Program-made: the position numbers and the translations under genes
Notes under the pieces: model-generated
Told to the model about the DNA's origin: nothing
Database searches by the model: none
Seen by the model: only the letters and a program-made list of their open reading frames with translations
Part shown: positions 1 through 4,952 of the stretch, piece by piece
How the letters are laid out: every line of letters begins with the position of its first letter
Position numbering within the stretch: the stretch's first letter is position 1
Assembly: GCA_937890045.1 (NCBI GenBank)
Contig: CALBXV010000379.1
Coordinates: 1 to 6,596 of the forward strand
Length of the DNA: 6,596 nt
Source of the DNA: an uncultured archaeon
Lineage (GTDB): Archaea; Thermoproteota; Nitrososphaeria; Nitrososphaerales; CALBXV01
Direction: 5' to 3'

Positions 1-77
1 TTTGCATATGGTAATGCACTAGTTACAATAACTTTTCTCTTTGAATATTTGTTTTTTGTTATATTAACATTATTCAA
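1..77 (-). CDS. metG: Methionyl-tRNA synthetase, N-terminal 25 codons (runs off left edge)
   Basis: This is the 5' end of a class I aminoacyl-tRNA synthetase that charges tRNA-Met with methionine in the cytoplasm. Only about 25 codons lie in the window. Reading the minus strand from a TTG at 77-75, the peptide ends in KRKVIVTSALPYAN, which is the conserved first beta strand of MetRS; it leads into the ATP-binding HIGH-type motif just past the edge. The VTSALPYAN string is diagnostic of MetRS among class I synthetases. The frame has no ATG before this motif, so TTG is the likely start; it leaves an 11-residue polar N-terminal extension before KRKVIV. The start lies one base after the ahcY stop (81-79), so the two are probably co-transcribed. 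I see no clear Shine-Dalgarno. Identity is strong for so short a fragment; the exact start is less sure. Confidence 0.85.
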   Translation of the reverse strand, partial: MNNVNITKNKYSKRKVIVTSALPYA

Positions 78-78
78 A

Positions 79-1323
79 TTATTTCCAGGATTGTTCATAT
101 TCTATTTGTTCTTTTGTTGGATTATCTATATTAATTCCTGTTGATTCTAAAGAATTTTGCGCTACAGAATTATCTATGTCTTCAGGTACAGAATAAACTT
201 TCTTCTCCAATTTGTGATTATTTTCTGATATGTATACTGCTGATAATAGTTGATTTGAGAAAGACATCATCATAACTTCTGGTGGATGACCTTCTGCTGC
301 TACTAAATTTACAATTCTACCTTTTCCAATAAGATAAACCATTTTATTATTTTTCATATTATATTGCTCAACATGTGATCTAACTTCTATAATATTTTTC
401 TTGTTTTGATCTAAATATTTAGTGTCTATTTCAATATCAAAATGTCCTGCATTTGATAATATTGCACCATTTTTCATTTTATTAATATGTTCTCCTCTAA
501 TAACTCCTTTTTGTCCAGTAGCTGTAACAAAAATATCGCCTTGTTCTGCTGCTTTTATGATTGGCATAACTTGAAAACCATCTGCATGTGCTTCAAGTCC
601 ATTTATTGGATTAATTTCAGTTATTATTACTTTAGCTCCTAAACCATCAGCTCTAGTAGCTATGCCTTTTCCTACCCAACCATATCCACATATTACAACT
701 GTCTTTCCAGCAATTAAAAGACTTGTTGATCTTAAAATACCATCAAATGTACTTTGACCTGTTCCATATCTATTATCAAATAAATGTTTAGTTTTAGCAT
801 TGTTTACTGCTATTATTGGATATCTAAGTAAACCTGATTTTTCTAAAGCCATTATTCGTGTTACTCCTGTAGTAGTTTCTTCAGTACCGCCAATAATTTT
901 TAATTCTGAAAATTTCTTTTCACTGTGTATAAGAGCATGAACGTCTGATCCATCATCCATTATTATCTCTGTTTTTGAATTTAATACATTATTAATAGAA
1001 TCTATATATTCACTCGTGTTTTGACCTCTCCATCCATAAACTATTATTCCTTGTGAATCTAGATATGCAGCAATATCATCTTGTGTTGATAATGGGTTGG
1101 CTCCACATAAATATACTTGAGCACCAAGAGTTTTTAATCCCATTATTAACGCTGATGTTTCTTTAGTTATATGTAAACAAACACCAATTTTTCTGTTAGC
1201 TAACGGTTGTTGTTCTTTTATTTTCTCTATTGTTCTTGAAAGAGCAGGCATATGATTATATGCCCAGTTATATGATAATTCTCCTTTATCTGATAATTTT
1301 GAATCTGCTATTTGACTTTTCAA
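79..1323 (-). CDS. ahcY: S-adenosylhomocysteine hydrolase (adenosylhomocysteinase)
   Basis: This NAD-dependent cytoplasmic enzyme reversibly splits S-adenosylhomocysteine, the product of SAM-dependent methylation, into adenosine and homocysteine. The protein is 414 residues, the short archaeal form without the roughly 40-residue insert of eukaryotic enzymes. Visible landmarks are CLHITKETSALI (49-60), NPLSTQDD (76-83), the acidic DDGSD substrate loop (123-127), EETTTGV (148-154), the catalytic Lys179 and Asp183 in KHLFDNRYGTG, and the Rossmann NAD motif GYGWVGKG (213-220). These are followed by NAGHFD (291-296) and AAEGHPPEV (342-350). Thr188 sits where the human enzyme has Cys195. The C-terminus ends near EYEQSW, as in archaeal homologues, and lacks the eukaryotic Lys/Tyr tail. 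The start is TTG at 1323; no ATG precedes the conserved N-terminal region, and Met25 would cut into it. A TATA-like box centred about 26 bp upstream suggests a leaderless transcript. mtnP lies 67 bp upstream and metG follows directly. Confidence 0.96.
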   Translation of the reverse strand: MKSQIADSKLSDKGELSYNWAYNHMPALSRTIEKIKEQQPLANRKIGVCLHITKETSALIMGLKTLGAQVYLCGANPLSTQDDIAAYLDSQGIIVYGWRGQNTSEYIDSINNVLNSKTEIIMDDGSDVHALIHSEKKFSELKIIGGTEETTTGVTRIMALEKSGLLRYPIIAVNNAKTKHLFDNRYGTGQSTFDGILRSTSLLIAGKTVVICGYGWVGKGIATRADGLGAKVIITEINPINGLEAHADGFQVMPIIKAAEQGDIFVTATGQKGVIRGEHINKMKNGAILSNAGHFDIEIDTKYLDQNKKNIIEVRSHVEQYNMKNNKMVYLIGKGRIVNLVAAEGHPPEVMMMSFSNQLLSAVYISENNHKLEKKVYSVPEDIDNSVAQNSLESTGINIDNPTKEQIEYEQSWK

Positions 1324-1342
1324 TACTGTATCACTATTAATC

Positions 1343-1355
1343 TATATTATTAAAA
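1343..1355 (-). promoter_or_regulatory. TATA-like promoter element of ahcY
   Basis: On the minus strand this reads TTTTAATAATATA, close to the archaeal TATA-box type. Its centre (about 1349) is 26 bp upstream of the TTG at 1323. That is the usual box-to-transcription-start distance in archaea, so transcription may begin at or next to the start codon. The whole 67-bp mtnP-ahcY gap is AT-rich, so a chance match is possible; the spacing is the main support. Confidence 0.45.
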
Positions 1356-1390
1356 TTTTTTGTAGTTTAAATAAATTACATATTCCATAA

Positions 1391-2188
1391 TTAGTATATT
1401 GCGTCTTTTAAAGCATCTTTACAATCACATTTTCTATCTTCTGTTATCTTTAACATAGTTTCACTTAAAATATTTCTAGTTTTTGACACATTATTCTTCA
1501 AAGTTTTAATTATCTCTTCTGTATTGACAGGATTTTCTGCCCATACGTCATAATCAGTTACTGTAGCTATGTTTACATAACAAATCTCTACTTCTCGTGC
1601 TAATATGCATTCAGGTACTACTGTCATACCTATTATATCTGCTCCCCAATTTCTAAACATTTTAGATTCTGATTTTGTTGAAAATCTTGGACCTTCAATG
1701 CATATATATGTTCCACCTAAATGATTCTTATATTTTAAGTTCTTACAAATTTCATCTGTTTGATTTGATAAATATCTACAAAACGGATATGCAGTTGAAA
1801 TATGTGCTACTTGTGGGCCATCGTAAAATGTATTTTCTCTATTTTTTGTTCTGTCAATAAATTGATCTGGTATAACTATATCTCCTGGTCTTAATTCTTC
1901 TCTTAGACTACCAACAGCTGATGGAGCTAATATCCATTTCACTCCTAATTTTTTCATAGCCCATATATTTGCACGATAATTAATTTTATGAGGTGGAATT
2001 TTATGTGATTTTCCATGTCTAGGTATAAACACTACTTTCTTATTTTCAAAATCTCCTATTGTTATTAAATCTGAAGTTTTGCCGTAAGGAGTGCTAATTT
2101 CTATTTCTTTAGTCTTAGTAATAATCTTACTATCATATATTCCTGTACCGCCTATTATTCCTATATCTGCTAAAAATTCTTTATTCAT
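1391..2188 (-). CDS. mtnP: S-methyl-5'-thioadenosine phosphorylase (MTAP)
   Basis: This enzyme phosphorolyses 5'-methylthioadenosine, a by-product of polyamine synthesis and other SAM use, to adenine and methylthioribose-1-phosphate. The protein is 265 residues, a normal length. It shows the phosphate-binding GIIGGTGIYD (10-19), PRHGKSH (56-62), NYRANIWA (70-77), SAVGSLREE (90-98), GDIVIPDQFIDRT (102-114), EGPRFST (165-171), GMTVVPE (187-193) and VTDYDVW (210-216). The Asp residues of TDYD favour 6-aminopurines, which supports MTAP over guanosine/inosine phosphorylase. A CDC motif at 254-256 near the C-terminus recalls the CXC motif of Sulfolobus MTAP II. The ATG at 2188 overlaps the apt stop by one base (TAATG), so the two are translationally coupled. 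A weak GTGA at 2199-2196 sits 7 bases upstream. The adenine released is the substrate of Apt, encoded just upstream. Confidence 0.95.
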   Translation of the reverse strand: MNKEFLADIGIIGGTGIYDSKIITKTKEIEISTPYGKTSDLITIGDFENKKVVFIPRHGKSHKIPPHKINYRANIWAMKKLGVKWILAPSAVGSLREELRPGDIVIPDQFIDRTKNRENTFYDGPQVAHISTAYPFCRYLSNQTDEICKNLKYKNHLGGTYICIEGPRFSTKSESKMFRNWGADIIGMTVVPECILAREVEICYVNIATVTDYDVWAENPVNTEEIIKTLKNNVSKTRNILSETMLKITEDRKCDCKDALKDAIY

Positions 2189-2700
2189 TAATATTTCACT
2201 AGTGAACGCACATCATATTTATTAAGTATATTTCTTCCATCTAATTCAGTTAATTCAATCACAAATCCCAAACTTATTACTTTGCCATTTAATCTCTCGA
2301 TTAGATTTGCAGCTGCTAATGCTGTGCCTCCAGTTGCTAATAAATCATCTATTATTATTACTTTATCATTTTCTTTAATTGCAGTTTTCTGTATTTCCAT
2401 AGTTGCTTTCCCGTATTCTATATTATAACTCTGTTTAATAGTCTGACCTGGTAGTTTTCCCTCTTTTCTGACCAATATAAATCCTTTATCTAATTCTTTT
2501 GCTAGCATTGATCCAAATATAAATCCTCGCGCTTCAATTCCTACTATATATTTTATATCTTTGTTCTGATATCTATTCTTTAATTCTTGTATTATGAAAT
2601 TAAAACATTTATGATCTTCTAATAATGGATTTATATCTCTAAATAATATTCCTTTTTTTGGGAAATCTGGATAGTTCTTAATTATCTGTTTTAGGTCCAT
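2188..2700 (-). CDS. apt: Adenine phosphoribosyltransferase
   Basis: Apt joins adenine to PRPP to give AMP and pyrophosphate, a one-step purine salvage in the cytoplasm. The protein is 170 residues, typical of the family. The N-terminus has the conserved YPDFPKKGILFRDINPLL (10-27). GIEARGFIFG (54-63) and RKEGKLPGQT (78-87) form the purine and flexible-loop region. VIIIDDLLATGGTA (114-127) is the PRPP-binding motif of type I phosphoribosyltransferases, with its acidic pair and glycine turn intact. The ATG at 2700 begins directly before the conserved N-terminus. It is the first gene of the minus-strand block, with a TATA-like box about 50 bp upstream and no Shine-Dalgarno. It overlaps mtnP by one base and uses the adenine MtnP releases. 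A related archaeal type I phosphoribosyltransferase is the only realistic alternative, but the match to Apt is close throughout. Confidence 0.94.
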   Translation of the reverse strand: MDLKQIIKNYPDFPKKGILFRDINPLLEDHKCFNFIIQELKNRYQNKDIKYIVGIEARGFIFGSMLAKELDKGFILVRKEGKLPGQTIKQSYNIEYGKATMEIQKTAIKENDKVIIIDDLLATGGTALAAANLIERLNGKVISLGFVIELTELDGRNILNKYDVRSLVKY

Positions 2701-2744
2701 AATGAATTATTATTCGCGTGATAATTAAGTGTTTTTGATATTTT

Positions 2745-2756
2745 TATTTTAATAAA
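2745..2756 (-). promoter_or_regulatory. TATA-like promoter element of the apt-mtnP operon
   Basis: The minus strand reads TTTATTAAAATA here. A transcription start about 25 bp downstream would fall near 2725 and give apt a leader of roughly 25 bases. There is no Shine-Dalgarno in that leader. AT-richness makes such matches common, so this is a candidate only. Confidence 0.35.
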
Positions 2757-2788
2757 TTAACTTAAATCTCGGCATGTTCTTTAAAATG

Positions 2789-2794
2789 TTATAA
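2789..2794 (+). promoter_or_regulatory. TATA-like promoter element of the aIF2-beta gene
   Basis: The plus strand reads TTATAA, about 25 bp upstream of the TTG at 2816 and 33 bp before the ATG at 2825. A second weak candidate, TTTAAAAT, lies at 2780-2787. Either would give a leaderless or very short-leader mRNA for the aIF2-beta gene. Confidence 0.35.
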
Positions 2795-2824
2795 GTTCTC
2801 TATTATAATAATAAATTGAAGTTT

Positions 2825-3244
2825 ATGAGTAACCCTAAAGATTATACAGTACTCCTTAAGAGACTTCGAAGTCAATTAGGAAAAAATGATTCAATTAATA
2901 ATGAAGAAAGATTTGAAATTCCTCCTGCTCAAATACAATATGTTGGACGAAAAACAATTCTAAGAAATTATTCTGAATATCCTTTATTATTTCGTAGACC
3001 ATCTAATCATTTATTATTATTCCTAGCTAAAGAATTAGCTACTTCTGCATCTATAAATCGTGATCATGTTATATTTGTTGGAAAAATACTCACAGATTCA
3101 ATAAATGGCATATTGCATAGATATGCTAAAAATTATGTTATTTGTATTACTTGTCAAAGACCAGACACTAAACTAGAAAAATCAAAACGATTAATGTTTA
3201 TAATATGTGAAGCTTGTGGTGCTAGATCACCTGTTAAAGGGTAA
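2825..3244 (+). CDS. Translation initiation factor aIF2 subunit beta
   Basis: aIF2-beta is one of three subunits of the archaeal factor that brings initiator Met-tRNA to the small ribosomal subunit. From the ATG at 2825 the protein is 139 residues, the usual archaeal length. It has a short N-terminal helix (DYTVLLKRL), a central alpha-beta domain with RPSNHLLLFLAKEL (about 58-71), and a C-terminal zinc ribbon. The ribbon's four cysteines are Cys107 and Cys110 in CITC and Cys128 and Cys131 in CEAC, with the family signature PDT between the pairs. An in-frame TTG at 2816 would add only MKF. I prefer the ATG because MSNPKDY fits the family N-terminus, but the TTG is 25 bp from a TATA-like box and cannot be excluded. 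The DUF424 gene follows after 8 bp. eIF5-like zinc ribbons are related, but the length and archaeal context favour aIF2-beta. Confidence 0.93.
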   Translation: MSNPKDYTVLLKRLRSQLGKNDSINNEERFEIPPAQIQYVGRKTILRNYSEYPLLFRRPSNHLLLFLAKELATSASINRDHVIFVGKILTDSINGILHRYAKNYVICITCQRPDTKLEKSKRLMFIICEACGARSPVKG

Positions 3245-3252
3245 TTTTTAAT

Positions 3253-3555
3253 ATGGCAAATGACTATGTTGGTAAAATAATAAAATGGAATGGAACTCAA
3301 CTAGTCAATATATGTGATATAAATCTATTAAACACATCTATAAAATCTGATCAAATGAATATTAATATTAATAAAAACTATTTTGGCGAAAAAATGTTAA
3401 ATGAACCTGATGTTGTTGATCTAATGAAAGGAGCTACTATAATGTTCTTGATTGGTAATTCTATAGTTAATTTAGCAATAAAAAATAAGTTTGCTACTTC
3501 TATAGCTGTAAAAAAAATTGATAAAACCTCTTTTCTTATGATATATAAATTTTAA
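3253..3555 (+). CDS. DUF424 family protein, probably translation-linked
   Basis: This small soluble protein of 100 residues matches the pattern of DUF424, a conserved archaeal family without an established biochemical function that I can cite. The hallmarks are an N-terminal strand pair around GKIIKWNGTQLVNICD (7-22), LLNTSIKSD (25-33), the aromatic-glycine motif NYFGE (42-46), and the helical signature ATIMFLIGNSIVNLAI (61-76). The family's usual form is ATxxNLxGxxxVxxA; here MF replaces the middle positions. There is no signal peptide, membrane helix or cysteine cluster. It starts at an ATG 8 bp after the aIF2-beta stop and is surely co-transcribed with it. I recall DUF424 genes beside aIF2-beta in other archaea, which suggests a role in translation initiation or RNA binding, but that is inference. 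The family assignment is by eye. Confidence 0.78.
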   Translation: MANDYVGKIIKWNGTQLVNICDINLLNTSIKSDQMNININKNYFGEKMLNEPDVVDLMKGATIMFLIGNSIVNLAIKNKFATSIAVKKIDKTSFLMIYKF

Positions 3556-3574
3556 ATTGATTTCATCGGTACTA

Positions 3575-3583
3575 TTTTAAATA
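3575..3583 (+). promoter_or_regulatory. TATA box of the rio1-KH-top6B operon
   Basis: TTTTAAATA is close to the archaeal TATA consensus. It is centred about 26 bp before the TTG at 3605, so transcription could start on the start codon itself. The box sits inside a short dyad, ACTATTT-T-AAATAGT (3571-3585), with two perfect 7-base arms. It is the only candidate promoter between DUF424 and rio1 and suggests the kinase operon can be transcribed independently. Confidence 0.55.
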
Positions 3584-3604
3584 GTTAATTTTCTAATATT
3601 ATTA

Positions 3605-4390
3605 TTGATTAATTATTTGTCACATTTCTATCTTGATAAAAAATATTTGGACGATTATTATCCTTATAAAAAAGTAAAAAATAATAAAAATTATTATTTG
3701 GATAGAGACGCAAATAAAGTTATAGAAGAAGTTTTTGATAAATCAACATTAATGACATTATATAATTTAATTAATCATAATGCTATAGATTACCTTGATG
3801 GTGTTGTAAATTCTGGAAAGGAGGCCAGAATATATCGTGGCGTTAAAGACAAACAATTACTAGCTGTTAAGATATATCTTGTAAGCTCTTCAAATTTTAA
3901 ATCTAGAAGTGAATATATGATAGATGATTATAATTCTGCTTTTAAAAAGGGAATGAAAAATATTGTTCCTCTATGGGTTAGAAAAGAATATCGTAATATG
4001 AAAATAGCTTATGATAATAATATTCCTGTACCAAAACCACTATGTTTTGATAAAAATGTTTTAGTTATGAATTTTATTGGTGAAAATGGCGTTGGTTCTC
4101 CTTTGCTTAAAAACTCTCCTTTATTTCAAAAAGATTATAATATGTTGTTAAATATTATTACAAATTTATATAAAAAAGCTGGCCTTGTACATGGTGATCT
4201 TTCTGAATATAATATATTTAAATTCAAAAATAAATTATTTTTATTTGATTTTGGTTCTTCTGTAACTCTTAATAATCCTAAACATATTGATTTCTTAAAA
4301 CGTGATATTAATAATATAAATAAATTCTTTTCTAGAAATGGATTTAAAACTAAATCTCTAAATGAAATACTTGATGGAATGAAAAACTGA
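3605..4390 (+). CDS. rio1: RIO1-type atypical serine protein kinase
   Basis: RIO1 is an atypical kinase/ATPase; in eukaryotes it acts in the last cytoplasmic steps of small ribosomal subunit maturation, and archaeal forms are thought to act similarly. The protein is 261 residues, the usual archaeal length. It shows the RIO P-loop NSGKEA (69-74), the ATP-anchoring Lys89 in VKIY, the RIO1-type flexible loop region (about 94-128), the hinge MNFIGE (155-160), the catalytic loop HGDLSEYN (196-203; Asp198, Asn203), and the metal-binding Asp215 in DFGSSV. STGKEA-like loop and loop length favour RIO1 over RIO2, which also carries an N-terminal winged helix that is absent here. The N-terminal 35 residues are Lys/Tyr/Asn-rich. 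The TTG at 3605 is chosen because an in-frame stop lies at 3578, there is no ATG before residue 50, and a TATA box fits a leaderless start. The KH gene begins one base after its stop. Confidence 0.94.
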   Translation: MINYLSHFYLDKKYLDDYYPYKKVKNNKNYYLDRDANKVIEEVFDKSTLMTLYNLINHNAIDYLDGVVNSGKEARIYRGVKDKQLLAVKIYLVSSSNFKSRSEYMIDDYNSAFKKGMKNIVPLWVRKEYRNMKIAYDNNIPVPKPLCFDKNVLVMNFIGENGVGSPLLKNSPLFQKDYNMLLNIITNLYKKAGLVHGDLSEYNIFKFKNKLFLFDFGSSVTLNNPKHIDFLKRDINNINKFFSRNGFKTKSLNEILDGMKN

Positions 4391-4391
4391 T

Positions 4392-4952
4392 ATGAAGAAA
4401 GAAATTAAATTACCTAGAGATCGTATAGGTGCTTTTGTTGGTAAAAATGGTAATACAAAGAAGGATATAGAAAATAAATTTGGGGTTAAATTGACTGTGA
4501 ATAGTGCTACTGGTCTAATTAGTGTTATTGATATTAATTCAGATTACCAATTTTTTAAATTAACACATTTTATTAGTGCTGTGGGATCTGGTTTTTCTCC
4601 TGAAAGAGCTTTTAGACTTATTTCTGATGATGAAATATTGCTAAAACTTGATCTTAAAGAATATTCTGGAAAGTCTGTAAATAGCTTAAATCGTATTAAA
4701 GGAAGAATTATAGGATTAAATGGTAAAACAAGAACAATTATAGAAGATATGACAAATACATATGTTTCAATTTATAGACATCATGTGTCAATTTTAGGTG
4801 GATATAATGAAACAAAACTTGCTCTTGAATCAATAAAACTCTTAGCTTCTGGCAGTCCTCATAAAGTAATCTACTCGATGTTAGAAAGTTATAGATCTAA
4901 AATTAAAAATAATAAAATATTGTTATGGGAGGAAAATAAAATAATTGAGTAA
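4392..4952 (+). CDS. KH-domain RNA-binding protein, Dim2/Pno1-like
   Basis: This 186-residue protein is the archaeal relative of eukaryotic Dim2/Pno1 (Krr1 family), an RNA-binding small-subunit assembly factor. It has two KH domains. The first starts with IKLPRDRIGAFVGKNG and carries GKNG (17-20). The second has RIKGRIIGLNGKTR (101-114) with GLNG (108-111), followed by IIEDMTNTYVSIY. Between them lies SGFSPERAFRL (66-76), a strong marker of this family. The C-terminal part contains SGSPHKVIYSMLE (153-165), where the family usually has GxPHxxVY. There is no membrane segment. The ATG at 4392 is one base past the rio1 stop, so translation is probably coupled. RIO1 and Dim2 act on the same pre-small-subunit particle in eukaryotes, and their adjacency supports a joint role here. 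The last 8 bases overlap the top6B start. Confidence 0.93.
   Translation: MKKEIKLPRDRIGAFVGKNGNTKKDIENKFGVKLTVNSATGLISVIDINSDYQFFKLTHFISAVGSGFSPERAFRLISDDEILLKLDLKEYSGKSVNSLNRIKGRIIGLNGKTRTIIEDMTNTYVSIYRHHVSILGGYNETKLALESIKLLASGSPHKVIYSMLESYRSKIKNNKILLWEENKIIE
4927..4932 (+). promoter_or_regulatory. Shine-Dalgarno sequence of top6B
   Basis: GGGAGG contains the GGAGG core complementary to the archaeal 16S rRNA 3' end. It lies within the KH coding sequence, 12 bases before the TTG at 4945, a little farther than usual. It is the strongest ribosome-binding site seen in the window. Together with an in-frame stop at 4942-4944 it fixes the TTG as the start of top6B. Confidence 0.65.

Larger units (their letters stand above)
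2701..2824. promoter_or_regulatory. Divergent promoter region between apt and aIF2-beta
   Basis: This AT-rich stretch of 124 bases separates the minus-strand salvage block from the plus-strand translation block. Both first genes diverge from it, so it must contain promoters in both directions. It holds TATA-like elements on each strand (listed separately). No coding frame of note, strong dyad or Shine-Dalgarno is visible. Because the region is short, one regulator could affect both sides, but nothing in the sequence shows an operator. Confidence 0.6.

Noticed and set aside
1675..1860. Open frame of 61 codons on the plus strand
   Set aside because: It lies wholly antisense to the strongly conserved mtnP gene, has Phe/Tyr/Leu-rich composition typical of an antisense shadow in AT-rich DNA, and has no recognisable motif.
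2816..2824. TTG at 2816 as the certain start of aIF2-beta
   Set aside because: It adds only three residues before an ATG whose MSNPKDY start fits the family better. It remains possible because a TATA-like box lies about 25 bp upstream.
3571..3585. The ACTATTT-T-AAATAGT dyad as a stem-loop terminator after DUF424
   Set aside because: A one-base loop cannot form a hairpin, the stem is almost all A/T, and archaeal termination relies on T tracts. A TATA box at the right distance from the rio1 start explains it better.
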